64,000 bases of DNA from NCBI RefSeq assembly GCF_008923205.2, contig NZ_WBMS02000003.1, positions 1 through 64,000 of the forward strand, written 5' to 3'. Numbering within the stretch: the stretch's first letter is position 1; every line of letters starts with the position of its first letter. The notes beneath the pieces are model-generated. The model worked only from the letters and a program-made list of their open reading frames with translations. It had not been told where the DNA came from and did not search any database. This DNA is from Actinomadura physcomitrii. GTDB taxonomy: Bacteria > Actinomycetota > Actinomycetes > Streptosporangiales > Streptosporangiaceae. Made by a program: the position numbers and the translations under genes. Below, piece by piece: positions 52,087-60,518 of the stretch.

Positions 52087-52298
52087 ATGAACGGATTCGG
52101 CATCACCTGGAGGCGGACCGCCGGCGGCCCGGCCGTCCCCGTCGGCCCGGCGTCCATTTCGCGCCCGGCACCGGCACGTCCCTCACCACCCGAGCCGCCG
52201 CCCTCTCCAGCCTCCTCCCGCACGACGCGGTCATCGCCCGCCGCACCGCCGCGCGGATCGCCGCCCGCCTGGCATCCTTCTCCCGCCGCCCCCGCTGA
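52087..52298 (+). pseudogene. Possible degraded gene fragment
   Basis: ATG 52087 starts MNGFGITWRRTAGG, but the more protein-like stretch is in another frame: TTRAAALSSLLPHDAVIARR followed by TAARIAARLASFSRRPR and TGA 52296-52298. The phrase LPHDAVIARRTAA resembles the region preceding the catalytic part of AbiEi/DUF559-type proteins, so this may be the stump of such a gene. Weak evidence; it may be non-coding. Confidence 0.3.
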
Positions 52299-52350
52299 CC
52301 TTCGCCGGCAGCGGATCCGCGGGGCGTAAGGGTGGCAGGGGCTGCGGGGC

Positions 52351-52692
52351 TCAGTCCAGCAGGGCGGAGAGGCGTTTGGGGGCGATCAGGCGGTAGCTGT
52401 CCTCGATGAGCTCCGCGAGCTCGTCCCAGTCCTGCTCGACGTCCAGACGGGCGCCGACCCATCCCTTGGCGCCGACGTACTTCGGGACGAAGAACCGCTC
52501 CGGGCCCTCCGCGACCAGCGCCTCCTGCACCCCCGGGCCCGCCTTGAACATCATGGACGACCCGTCCTCGCTGGTCATCACGAACAGCTTGTCGCGAACA
52601 CGGAAGGAAGGCGATGTGTGACCCCCGAACGGCTTCTCGGTCGCCTCCGGCATGCGCATGCAGATCTCCCGGAGCCGCTCCAGCACGTCCAT
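52351..52692 (-). CDS. MmcQ/YjbR family protein
   Basis: A 113-residue protein of the MmcQ/YjbR fold: LREICMRMPEATEKPFGGHT, SPSFRVRDKLFVMTSEDGSS, FFVPKYVGAKGWVGARLD and ELAELIEDSYRLIAPKRL. Family members are small double-wing DNA-binding-like proteins of unknown role. Complete, monocistronic. Confidence 0.9.
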   Translation of the reverse strand: MDVLERLREICMRMPEATEKPFGGHTSPSFRVRDKLFVMTSEDGSSMMFKAGPGVQEALVAEGPERFFVPKYVGAKGWVGARLDVEQDWDELAELIEDSYRLIAPKRLSALLD

Positions 52693-52960
52693 CCGTCCCC
52701 CTTCCCACGAACCCAGCGTGAAAGGAGCCTAACAACTCGTCTCACCGGCGAGTCCGCTCCGCCGGGCGCACCGAGAGCGCCGCCGGTGGCGGCGAAACGC
52801 GTCCTCCACGCGGAACCGTCGCCGAGACGCCCGGACCGCACAAGCCGGCGCGCACGGATGGCGGCGGGGCCGGGAGGTCTTCCGTTCGGCGGAAGCGGGG
52901 GTGCCGTGCGGTGGCGGGAGCGGCGATGGTCGGGGCGACCACGAACCGCGAGGGGGGCAC

Positions 52961-53893
52961 GTGACCGAGCAGAGCGCCGTCGAGACCGAGGTCGTCGTCC
53001 GGGAACGGACGGACCTGGCGGAGGGCGTCGTCGGGTTGACGCTGGGCGCCGCCGACGGAGGCGTGCTGCCCTCCTGGCGGCCCGGGGCGCACATCGACGT
53101 GGTGCTGCCTGACGGGCTCGTGCGGCAGTACTCGCTGTGCGGCGATCCGGCCGACGATCGGACGTGGCGGCTCGGCGTGCTGAAGGAAGGGCCGGGCTCG
53201 ACGTTCGTCCACGAGGGCCTGAACGTCGGCGACAAGCTCGTTGCGCGCGGTCCACGGAACCACTTCGCTCTGGAGGACGCGCCCGGCTACCTGTTCCTCG
53301 CGGGAGGCATCGGCATCACGCCGATCCTGCCGATGGTGGCGGCGGCGGATGCGGCGGGCGCGGACTGGCGGCTCCTGTACGGAGGGCGGCGGCGCACCGC
53401 GATGGCGTTCCTCGACGAGCTGGACCGCTATGGGGAGCGGGTCGAGGTGCGTCCGCAGGACGAGTCCGGCCTGCCCGACCTCGACGCCGCGCTGTCCGGG
53501 CTGGGGGAGGGCACGCTCGTCTACTGCTGCGGGCCCGAGCCGATGCTCGCGGCGGTCGAGGAGCGCTGCGTCCGGGGCGCGCTGCGCACCGAGCGCTTCT
53601 CGCCGAAGCCCGTCACCGGGCCCGCCGAGGGGTTCGAGGTCGAGCTGGCGCTCAGCGGCCGGACGCTGAAGGTCGAGCCCGGGCGGTCGATTCTGGAGAC
53701 GGTCGAGGAGGCGGGCGTCGCGGTCCTGTCGTCGTGCCGCGAGGGGACGTGCGGAACGTGCGAGACGCCCGTCCTGGACGGCGAACCGGACCACCGCGAC
53801 TCCGTGCTCACCGACGACGAGCGCGCGGACGGCGGATTCATGATGATCTGCGTCTCCCGCGCCCGAGGCCCGCGCCTGGTCCTGGAACTCTGA
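52961..53893 (+). CDS. PDR/VanB-type ferredoxin reductase (FMN/2Fe-2S oxidoreductase)
   Basis: A 310-residue electron-transfer protein: flavin domain (WRPGAHIDVVLPDGLVRQYS, LCGDPADDR), NAD domain (LFLAGGIGITPILPMVAAAD, LVYCCGPEPMLAAVEERC) and C-terminal plant-type ferredoxin (SSCREGTCGTCETPVLDG with four cysteines, final Cys in MMICVSRA). It delivers NAD(P)H electrons to a monooxygenase or demethylase. GTG 52961 follows GAGGGGGG. No oxygenase is directly adjacent; the P450 locus is 3-7 kb downstream. Confidence 0.93.
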   Translation: MTEQSAVETEVVVRERTDLAEGVVGLTLGAADGGVLPSWRPGAHIDVVLPDGLVRQYSLCGDPADDRTWRLGVLKEGPGSTFVHEGLNVGDKLVARGPRNHFALEDAPGYLFLAGGIGITPILPMVAAADAAGADWRLLYGGRRRTAMAFLDELDRYGERVEVRPQDESGLPDLDAALSGLGEGTLVYCCGPEPMLAAVEERCVRGALRTERFSPKPVTGPAEGFEVELALSGRTLKVEPGRSILETVEEAGVAVLSSCREGTCGTCETPVLDGEPDHRDSVLTDDERADGGFMMICVSRARGPRLVLEL

Positions 53894-53903
53894 ACAAACC
53901 GCC

Positions 53904-55187
53904 TTAACCAGGTCGGCGGCGTCCCGCGCGCCAGACAGGGGTGATCGGGAGGGAGCGGCGGGGCTCGAAGGCGAAGGCGGAGCCGGTGCTGAACCGGACG
54001 ACGGACACCTCGTCGGGCTCGGGGGCGGGCCGGTCGCGGCGGACGACGGTGAGCCGCCAGTCCTGGCCGGTGCCGGTGACCTCGGTGTCGAGGCAGGGGT
54101 CCGCGGCGCGGACGACGGCTTGGAGCGCGGCCGTCCAGCCGGGGCCGCACAGGGAGATCCAGGCGCCGTCCTCGTGCGCGGGCGACGGGCGGACGCTGAC
54201 GGTCGCGCCGTCGACAGAGGCGTCGACGTAGGCCGCGGGGTTCAGCAGCGGGTGGACGGCGAGGAGGCGGGCCGCGCCCTGCGGGGTGGCCGGCAGGCCG
54301 AGGGCGCGGGCGAGGCGCTCGGCGGCGATGCCGGCGATGCCGACGAGCTGCCTGCGGCGGATCCGGAGCAGGCCGTCCGCGTCGGCGCGCTGGGCCACGG
54401 CGAGGGTGAAGGCCCGGTTGAGCAGATGCATCTGCAGGCACACCTCGTCGGCGATCCGGGCGAGCGCGGAGCGGGAGAAGGCGGCGAAGTCGAGGTCGGA
54501 CAGGAGGGGGCCGGTGTAGTCGGCGAGGCCGTCGTCGGACGGGTCGATGGGCGCGAGTTCGAGGGTCGCGGCGCGGGACCGCTCGTTGTCGGCGAGGAGG
54601 GGGATGCCCCGCGCGTCGGGGTGGGACTCGTCGATGACCACGGTCCAGGCGCAGTGCGGGTGCCGGTCGGCGGGCGAGCGCGGCGGCCGGTGGATCGGGC
54701 GGACCTGGGCCTTCGGGTTGGTGGCGACGGCGGTCGCGTCGAAGGTGGGGTCCTCGATGTCGTGGCACATGGAGCGGACGTAGGCCTCGCCCATCGGCTC
54801 GACGTCCATCAGCGCGCCGCAGTGGTCGAGGTGGAACTCGCCGTGCCACCGGTCGTGGACGGTGTAGCGGAAGTCCATGAACTGGGGCGGGGCGCCGATG
54901 TCGAGTTGCAGGCCCTTGAAGATCGTCGGGACGTCGCCCTTCCCGGGGACCTCGGGGGCGTAGCCGAGGGCGTCCTGCATCCGCCGGGTGTAGATGGGGC
55001 TCGCGGCGGCCCACTCCTCGATCGCGATGCGCGCCATCTCCTCCCGCCCGAACGCGGAGATGCACCACGCCATTCCGGAACGGTCGATCAGCTGGCCGAT
55101 CAGGAGCAGCTCGGGGACGGTGACCGCGAGTTCCTCCCGGGACAGGGCGGCGTATCGGCCGGGCGGAATCGCGCGGGGGTGCGTCAT
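53904..55187 (-). CDS. Conserved hypothetical protein
   Basis: A 427-residue soluble protein I cannot assign. The most conserved-looking block is RWHGEFHLDHCGALMDVEPM, GEAYVRSMCHDIEDPTFDAT, AVATNPKAQVRPIHRPPRS with His/Cys/Asp/Glu residues that could bind metal. Other parts: GMAWCISAFGREEMARIAIE, IPLLADNERSRAATLELAPI and LARIADEVCLQMHLLNRAFT. GAGGAG precedes the ATG. It is followed upstream by an LLM oxidoreductase on the same strand (36 nt), and the operon shares a divergent promoter containing a KstR-type box with the P450 operon, so a role in lipid or steroid metabolism is plausible. Confidence 0.75.
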   Translation of the reverse strand: MTHPRAIPPGRYAALSREELAVTVPELLLIGQLIDRSGMAWCISAFGREEMARIAIEEWAAASPIYTRRMQDALGYAPEVPGKGDVPTIFKGLQLDIGAPPQFMDFRYTVHDRWHGEFHLDHCGALMDVEPMGEAYVRSMCHDIEDPTFDATAVATNPKAQVRPIHRPPRSPADRHPHCAWTVVIDESHPDARGIPLLADNERSRAATLELAPIDPSDDGLADYTGPLLSDLDFAAFSRSALARIADEVCLQMHLLNRAFTLAVAQRADADGLLRIRRRQLVGIAGIAAERLARALGLPATPQGAARLLAVHPLLNPAAYVDASVDGATVSVRPSPAHEDGAWISLCGPGWTAALQAVVRAADPCLDTEVTGTGQDWRLTVVRRDRPAPEPDEVSVVRFSTGSAFAFEPRRSLPITPVWRAGRRRPG

Positions 55188-55223
55188 CTGCGATCTCCTC
55201 GAAGGTGAAATGTGTTCTCGTCG

Positions 55224-56066
55224 TCAGCCCGCGAGCCGGGCGGCCGTCTTGTCCAGGTGCTTGAGCACCGTGGCCTCGTCGGCGTCCGGGACGCCCCAGA
55301 TCAGTTCGGAGGCGCCGGCGGCGGCCCATTCGGCGAGGTCGTCCGGGGTGGGCCGCTTGGCGACGAGGATCCGCACGTCGGGCTCGCCGGCGCGGCCCGC
55401 GCCCGCCCACTCCTTGCGCAGCAGGGCGGCCTTCTCGGCGATGCCGGTCTCGATCGGGGTGGTCATCCAGCCGTCGGCGTGGCGCGCGATCCACCGCATG
55501 GTCTTCGGGCCGCCGCCGGCGCCGATGATCACCGGGATGCGGCCCTGCGGGGGCTTGGGGTAGGCCCAGCTCGGCCCGAACGACACGAACTCGCCGTCGT
55601 AGGACGCCTCCTCCTCGGTCCACAGGGCGCGCATGGCCTCGAGGTACTCCTTCAGGGCGGTGCGCCGCCGGTCGCCGGGGACGTGGTGGTCGGCCAGCTC
55701 GTCGGTGTTCCAGCCGAAGCCCGCGCCGATGGTCAGCCGGCCGCCGGACAGGTGGTCGAGGGTGGCGAGGGTCTTGGCGAGGGTGATCGGGTCGGACTCC
55801 ACCGGCAGCGAGACGGCGGTCGCGAGGCCGATCCGGCCGGTCACGGCGGCGGCGGTCGCGAGCGACACCCACGGGTCGAGGGTGCGCATGTAACGGTCGT
55901 CGGGCAGGTCCTCGCCGCCGGTGGGGTGCAGCGCGTCGCGGCGCACCGGGATGTGGGTGTGCTCGGGCACGTAGAAGGTGTCGAAGCCGCGCTCCTCCGC
56001 GGCCTTCGCGAGGGCTGCCGGCGTGATGCCGCGGTCGGAGGTGAAGAGCACGATGCCGTTGCGCAT
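55224..56066 (-). CDS. LLM-class F420-dependent oxidoreductase
   Basis: A 280-residue TIM-barrel protein of the mycobacterial-type LLM F420 family: ALAKAAEERGFDTFYVPEHT, RTLDPWVSLATAAAVTGRIG, LATAVSLPVESDPITLAKTL, GGRLTIGAGFGWNTDELADH and RIPVIIGAGGGPKTMRWIAR. The first gene of a two-gene operon with 53904-55187. Its start lies 10 nt from the perfect TAGAACGTGTTCTA box, so it is probably under KstR-like control. Confidence 0.92.
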   Translation of the reverse strand: MRNGIVLFTSDRGITPAALAKAAEERGFDTFYVPEHTHIPVRRDALHPTGGEDLPDDRYMRTLDPWVSLATAAAVTGRIGLATAVSLPVESDPITLAKTLATLDHLSGGRLTIGAGFGWNTDELADHHVPGDRRRTALKEYLEAMRALWTEEEASYDGEFVSFGPSWAYPKPPQGRIPVIIGAGGGPKTMRWIARHADGWMTTPIETGIAEKAALLRKEWAGAGRAGEPDVRILVAKRPTPDDLAEWAAAGASELIWGVPDADEATVLKHLDKTAARLAG

Positions 56067-56076
56067 GGCGTCATAG

Positions 56077-56090
56077 TAGAACGTGTTCTA
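56077..56090. promoter_or_regulatory. KstR-type operator (TAGAACGTGTTCTA)
   Basis: TAGAACGTGTTCTA is a perfect 14-bp palindrome matching TNNAACNNGTTNNA, the box of the mycobacterial/rhodococcal cholesterol-catabolism repressor KstR. It is 10 nt upstream of the LLM gene start and in the promoter shared with the TetR-P450 operon. Confidence 0.75.
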
Positions 56091-56106
56091 GGCTCACTGG
56101 AATAGT

Positions 56107-56122
56107 GACTGGACAGCTGTCC
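56107..56122. promoter_or_regulatory. GACTGGACAGCTGTCC palindrome, TetR operator candidate
   Basis: GGACAGCTGTCC (56111-56122) is a perfect 12-bp palindrome, and the half-site GACTGGACA (56107-56115) recurs inverted as TGTCCAGTC (56222-56230) over the TetR start codon. The pair brackets the promoter, suiting autoregulation. Confidence 0.5.
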
Positions 56123-56220
56123 GAACGCGTTGCCGGAGGATCGGCCCGCCGCCCGGAAAAGGAGAAGTCGATGCGGATCCGGCTATTGCGGCGATCTCCG
56201 GCCCGCATTACGGTGGACAC

Positions 56221-56862
56221 ATGTCCAGTCAGGTGACCAGTCCCGCGCTGCGGCAGGGGCTCAACGCCCGGCAGGCCGAGACGGTGGAGAACCTGATGGC
56301 CGCCGGGCTCGCGGAGTTGCGCGCCGTCGGCCACGAGGTGCTGACGATCCGGACGGTGGCGCAGCGGGCGGGCGTCTCCCCGGCGACCGCCTACACCTAC
56401 CTGTCGTCCAAGAACCACCTCTTCGCGGAGCTGTTCTGGCGGCACCTCGGCGGGGACGGCGGCGCAGCGCCGGCCGGGGCCCGCGCCACCGAGCGCCTGC
56501 AGGCGACCGTCCGGGCGCTGACCGCCCGGATCGTCGCGGAACCGGAGCTGGCGGCGGCGGTGACGCCGGCGCTGCTCGGCGGCGACCCCGACGTCGCGCG
56601 GCTGCGGCGGCGCATCGGCGGGGAGTTCTACGCCCGGTTCGAGACGGCCCTCACCGGCCGGCGGCCGGAAGAGCGGCGGCCGGGTGAGCGGCGGCCGGGT
56701 GAGCGGCGGCCGGGGGAACCGGCCGATGCCGCCGTGCTCGAGGTGCTGGTCCTCACCTTCACCGGCGCGCTGCTGCAGGCCGGCATGGGCCTGCTGACCT
56801 ACGACCAGATCGCCGACCGGCTCGCCTCGGCCGTGGAAGTGATCATGAGGGGCAACGAATGA
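56221..56862 (+). CDS. TetR-family regulator of the P450 operon
   Basis: A 213-residue regulator: LNARQAETVENLMAAGLAEL, RAVGHEVLTIRTVAQRAGVS, PATAYTYLSSKNHLFAELFW (helix-turn-helix and following helix), helical ligand domain, and a repetitive RRPGE stretch at residues 147-166 from a 15-nt repeat. Position and neighbours correspond to M. tuberculosis Rv0767c. It overlaps the P450 start by ATGA, so it is the operon's first gene. Confidence 0.9.
   Translation: MSSQVTSPALRQGLNARQAETVENLMAAGLAELRAVGHEVLTIRTVAQRAGVSPATAYTYLSSKNHLFAELFWRHLGGDGGAAPAGARATERLQATVRALTARIVAEPELAAAVTPALLGGDPDVARLRRRIGGEFYARFETALTGRRPEERRPGERRPGERRPGEPADAAVLEVLVLTFTGALLQAGMGLLTYDQIADRLASAVEVIMRGNE
56660..56719 (+). repeat. 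Four 15-nt tandem repeats in the TetR gene
   Basis: GGCGGCCGG(A/G)(A/T)GAGC-type units at 56660, 56675, 56690 and 56705; units two and three are identical. They encode RRPEE/RRPGE repeats in a loop of the ligand domain, so copy number may vary without breaking the frame. Confidence 0.85.
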
Positions 56863-58115
56863 GCGCTTCGGCTGACGCGACGGCCGGACCCCTGGCCTTC
56901 GATCCCTACGACTACGACTTCCACGAGGACCCGTACCCGCTCTACCAGCGCCTGCGCGACGAGGCGCCCGTCTTCCACGCCGAGCGGGACGACCTGTGGG
57001 TGATCTCCCGCCACGCCGACGTGTTCGACGTGCTCCGCGACGACGCGACGTTCTCCAACCGGATGGGCGTCTCCCTCGACGCGAGCGCGTGGAGCCCCGA
57101 GGCGCACCGGGTGATGAGTTTCCTCGCCCTCGACGGGCAGCGGCAGACCCGGCTGCGCCGGCTGGTGTCCGCCGCGTTCACGCCGCGCCGGGTCAAGGAG
57201 CTGCAGCCGCAGATCCAGCGGCTCACCGACCACTACCTCGAACGGACCTTCGCGGTGAACGCCGAGCACGGCGAGGCCGACTGGATCGGGGACTTCGCCG
57301 GGAAGCTCCCGATGGACGTCATCTCGGAGATGATGGGCGTGCCGGAGGTCGACCGGACGGAGGTCCGGCGCCTCGCCGACCTGGTCGTGCACCGCGAGGA
57401 CGGCGTCCGCGACGTCCCGCCGGCCGGCATGGCGGCGGCCGGCGAGCTGATCACCTACTACGCGGCGATGGTGAAGGAGCGCCGGGCCGCGGCCGAGCCG
57501 GCGAGGGACCTCACCGCGGCGCTCACCGTCGCCGAGATCGACGGCGACCGGCTCACCGACGGCGAGATCATCGCGTTCCTGTTCCTCATGGTGGTCGCCG
57601 GCAACGAGACCACCACCAAGCTGCTCGGCAACGCGCTGTTCCACCTGTCCGCGCATCCGGACCAGAAGGCGGAGGTGCTCGCGGACCCCGGCGACCCCGA
57701 GGCGCTGGTGACGCCGTGGATCGAGGAGACGCTGCGGCACGACACCTCCAGCCAGATGCTCGCCCGCTACGTCGTCGAGGACGTGCGGATGCACGGCACG
57801 ACGATCCCGGCCGGGTCGAAGGCGCTGGTCCTGCTCGGCTCGGCCAACCGCGACGAGCGCGTCTTCACCGATCCGACCGTCTACGACGTCCACCGGCCGA
57901 AGGCCGAGCTCGGGCAGATCCTCAGCTTCGGCTCCGGCAAGCACTTCTGCCTCGGCGCGAACCTGGCCCGGCTGGAGACCCGGGTCGTGCTGAACGAGCT
58001 GGTCAGGCGGGTCGAGGACGTCGAGGTGCACGCCGACCGGGCGGTGCGCGTGCACTCCACGAGCGTGCGCGGCTTCGCCGAACTGCCGACGAGCTTCACC
58101 CTGCGCAAGGGCTGA
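56859..58115 (+). CDS. Cytochrome P450 (CYP123-like)
   Basis: A 418-residue bacterial class I P450. I-helix oxygen site AFLFLMVVAGNETTTKLLGN, K-helix ExxR in WIEETLRHD, and heme ligand loop ILSFGSGKHFCLGANLARLE with the proximal cysteine. N-terminal part PYPLYQRLRDEAPVFHAERD is typical of CYP123/CYP125-140 clades. Second gene in the order TetR-P450-SDR-CYP51-ferredoxin, which equals Rv0767c-Rv0763c of M. tuberculosis, where this position is CYP123. Substrate unknown. Confidence 0.92.
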   Translation: MSASADATAGPLAFDPYDYDFHEDPYPLYQRLRDEAPVFHAERDDLWVISRHADVFDVLRDDATFSNRMGVSLDASAWSPEAHRVMSFLALDGQRQTRLRRLVSAAFTPRRVKELQPQIQRLTDHYLERTFAVNAEHGEADWIGDFAGKLPMDVISEMMGVPEVDRTEVRRLADLVVHREDGVRDVPPAGMAAAGELITYYAAMVKERRAAAEPARDLTAALTVAEIDGDRLTDGEIIAFLFLMVVAGNETTTKLLGNALFHLSAHPDQKAEVLADPGDPEALVTPWIEETLRHDTSSQMLARYVVEDVRMHGTTIPAGSKALVLLGSANRDERVFTDPTVYDVHRPKAELGQILSFGSGKHFCLGANLARLETRVVLNELVRRVEDVEVHADRAVRVHSTSVRGFAELPTSFTLRKG

Positions 58116-58141
58116 GGCGCAGGGCCTGGGAGGGACTGAAG

Positions 58142-58924
58142 GTGTCCGAGAAGTACCGGCATCCCGAACGCCGCCCCGCGGTGATCACCGGTGCGTCGTC
58201 CGGCATCGGCGCGGAGACGGCCAAAGTGCTCGCCGCGGCGGGGCATCCGGTGGCGCTCGGGGCGCGCCGGGTCGGCGTCCTGGAGGAGATCGCCGCGGCC
58301 ATCCGCGCCGGCGGCGGCGAGGCGGTCGCGCACGCGCTCGACGTGTCCGACGACGCGTCCGTGGCCGAGTTCGCCGCGAAGGCGACCGCCGACCTCGGCG
58401 ACATCGAGGTCGTGGTCAGCAACGCCGCGCTGGTGGCGCCCGGCGCGACCATCGAAGTCAGCTCCGAGCGCTTCGCCCGCGAGATCGACCTGAACCTCGT
58501 CGGCGCGCACCGGATCGCGCGGGCGTTCGTGCCCGCGATGGCCGAGCGGCGGCGCGGCGACATCGTCTTCGTCTCGTCCGACGTCGCGGTCCGGCCCCGG
58601 CCGTTCATGTCGGCGTACTCCGCCGGCAAGTGGGGCCTGGAGGGAATGGTCACCGCGCTGCAGATGGAACTCGAGGGCACCGGCGTGCGGGCCTCGATCA
58701 TCCGGCCCGGCCCGACGTGGAGCGGCATGGGCACGGACTGGGACACCGAGGACGCAGCGTTCGTGCTCGACCAGTGGGTCCGCTTCGGACTCGCCCGCCA
58801 CCCCCACTTCCTCAAGGCCAGGGCGCACGCGGACGCGATCGCGACGATCGTCGGCGCGCCGCGCGGTGTGCATCTGAGCCTGCTCGACGTCAATCCCGAA
58901 GCGCCCGTGGAGGAGAAGCCATGA
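58142..58924 (+). CDS. Short-chain dehydrogenase/reductase
   Basis: A 260-residue classical SDR: PAVITGASSGIGAETAKVLA (NAD(P) site), VVSNAALVAPGATIEVSSER (NNAG-like as SNAA), IVFVSSDVAVRPRPFMSAYS and YSAGKWG catalytic Tyr/Lys. GTG start 58142 behind GGGAGGG. Counterpart of Rv0765c between the two P450 genes; probably oxidises or reduces an alcohol made by one of them. Overlaps CYP51 start by ATGA. Confidence 0.92.
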   Translation: MSEKYRHPERRPAVITGASSGIGAETAKVLAAAGHPVALGARRVGVLEEIAAAIRAGGGEAVAHALDVSDDASVAEFAAKATADLGDIEVVVSNAALVAPGATIEVSSERFAREIDLNLVGAHRIARAFVPAMAERRRGDIVFVSSDVAVRPRPFMSAYSAGKWGLEGMVTALQMELEGTGVRASIIRPGPTWSGMGTDWDTEDAAFVLDQWVRFGLARHPHFLKARAHADAIATIVGAPRGVHLSLLDVNPEAPVEEKP

Positions 58925-60306
58925 CCGCCGCCGAGAGGCACCGGCTCGCCGCGATCCCCGAGGTGAGCACGGTCCTCGACGATCAGAGCCCGCAGGTGCC
59001 GGAGATCATCCGGGGCACCGGGCACCTGCCGGAGATGCGGGTCGACCCGATCGGCCTGTTCCACCGCGTCCGCGCCGAGTGCGGGGACGTCGGCCGGTTC
59101 CGGCTCGCCGACAAGGACGTCGTGCTGGTCAGCGGCGCCGAGGCGAACGAGGCGTTCTTCCGGGCGCCGGACGAGCAGCTCGACCAGGCCGCCGCGTACC
59201 CGTTCATGACGCCGATCTTCGGCAAGGGCGTGGTGTTCGACGCCTCGCCGGAGGAGCGCCAGCAGATGCTGAAGAACCAGGCGCTGCGCGGCGACATGAT
59301 GCGCGGGCACGCGCGGACGATCGAGGCGGAGATCCGCCGGATGGTCGCCGGCTGGGGCGAGGAGGGCGAGATCGACCTGCTCGACTTCTTCGCCGAGCTG
59401 ACCATCTACACCACGTCCGCGTGCCTGATCGGCAAGCCGTTCCGCGACGAGCTGGACGCCTCGTTCGCCGATCACTACCACGAGCTGGAGCGCGGCACCG
59501 ACGCGATCGCCTACGTCGACCCCTACGCCGACATCGACAGCTTCCGGCTGCGCGACGCGGCCAGGGAGAAGCTGGTCGGGCTGGTGCAGGGCATCATCGA
59601 GCGCCGCAAGGAGCGCGGGAAGGTGCCGCGCGACCAGCGCGACCTGCTCGACGTGCTGATCTCGCTGGACATGAGCGCCGACCACATCACCGGCATCTTC
59701 ATCTCGATGATGTTCGCCGGGCACCACACCTCCAGCGGCACCGCGTCCTGGGCGATGATCGAGCTGCTGCGGCACCCGGACGTGCTCGCCGAGGTGGTCG
59801 CCGAGCTGGACGCGCTCTACGCCGACGGGACCGAGGTGTCGTTCCAGGCGCTGCGGTCGATCCCGGTGCTGGAGTCGGCGCTGAAGGAGACCCTCCGGCT
59901 GCACCCGCCGCTGATCATCCTGATGCGGCTCGTCCGCGCGGACTTCGAGGTGCTCGGCAGGACGGTCCCGGCGGGGACGATGCTCGCGGCGTCGCCGCGC
60001 GTCTCCAACCGGATCGAGGAGGACTTCCCGAAGGCGGCGGACTTCGACCCGGGCCGCTACATCGACCCCCGGCAGGAGGACCTGCAGAACCGCTGGACGT
60101 GGATCCCGTTCGGCGCCGGCCGGCACCGCTGCGTCGGCAACGCGTTCGCGATGATGCAGATGAAGGCGATCTTCTCCGTCGTCCTGCGCGACTACACGTT
60201 CGAGGCGGCCCAGCCCCTGGACTCCTACCAGGACGACTTCACCAAGATGGTCATCCAGCTCAAGCAGCCGTGCCGGGTCCGGTACCGGCGGCGGGCGGGG
60301 AGGTGA
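58921..60306 (+). CDS. cyp51: Sterol 14-alpha-demethylase-type cytochrome P450
   Basis: A 461-residue P450 whose sequence follows M. tuberculosis CYP51 closely from end to end: DPIGLFHRVRAECGDVGRF, YPFMTPIFGKGVVFDASPEE, GEIDLLDFFAELTIYTTSAC, the CYP51-diagnostic I-helix FAGHHTSSGTASWAMIELLR, ExxR ESALKETLRLHPPLIILMRL and heme loop WIPFGAGRHRCVGNAFAMMQ. It oxidatively removes the 14-alpha-methyl of sterols in known enzymes; the natural substrate in actinomycetes is uncertain. The adjacent ferredoxin is its likely electron donor (GTGA overlap). Confidence 0.96.
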   Translation: MTAAERHRLAAIPEVSTVLDDQSPQVPEIIRGTGHLPEMRVDPIGLFHRVRAECGDVGRFRLADKDVVLVSGAEANEAFFRAPDEQLDQAAAYPFMTPIFGKGVVFDASPEERQQMLKNQALRGDMMRGHARTIEAEIRRMVAGWGEEGEIDLLDFFAELTIYTTSACLIGKPFRDELDASFADHYHELERGTDAIAYVDPYADIDSFRLRDAAREKLVGLVQGIIERRKERGKVPRDQRDLLDVLISLDMSADHITGIFISMMFAGHHTSSGTASWAMIELLRHPDVLAEVVAELDALYADGTEVSFQALRSIPVLESALKETLRLHPPLIILMRLVRADFEVLGRTVPAGTMLAASPRVSNRIEEDFPKAADFDPGRYIDPRQEDLQNRWTWIPFGAGRHRCVGNAFAMMQMKAIFSVVLRDYTFEAAQPLDSYQDDFTKMVIQLKQPCRVRYRRRAGR

Positions 60307-60518
60307 GCGCGGTGCGGGTCGTCGCCGACACCACCATCTGCCAGGGGCACCAGCTGTGCCAGGGCGAGGCGCCCGACGTGTTCGGGTTCGACGCGGACGA
60401 GGACGTCGTCGTCGTCCTCGACGAGCACCCGGACGAGTCCCGCCGCAAGGACGTGGCCACGGCCGTCAAGTACTGCCCGGCCTTCGCGCTTTCCATCGAA
60501 GAGGAGGGGACGACGTGA
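60303..60518 (+). CDS. 3Fe-4S ferredoxin for P450
   Basis: A 71-residue ferredoxin: VVADTTICQGHQLCQGEAPD with C-x2-H-x2-C-x-G in place of the usual four-cysteine motif, and the last ligand in VKYCPAFALSIEE. This C-x2-H/x-x2-C-xn-CP form is the 3Fe-4S type encoded beside actinobacterial P450s, including Rv0763c next to M. tuberculosis CYP51. GTG start overlaps the CYP51 stop (GTGA), so translation is coupled. Confidence 0.93.
   Translation: MSAVRVVADTTICQGHQLCQGEAPDVFGFDADEDVVVVLDEHPDESRRKDVATAVKYCPAFALSIEEEGTT

Noticed and set aside
56660..56719. 15-nt tandem repeats considered as operator iterons
   Set aside because: They are in frame inside the TetR coding region and follow the RRPGE codons; coding repeat is simpler.
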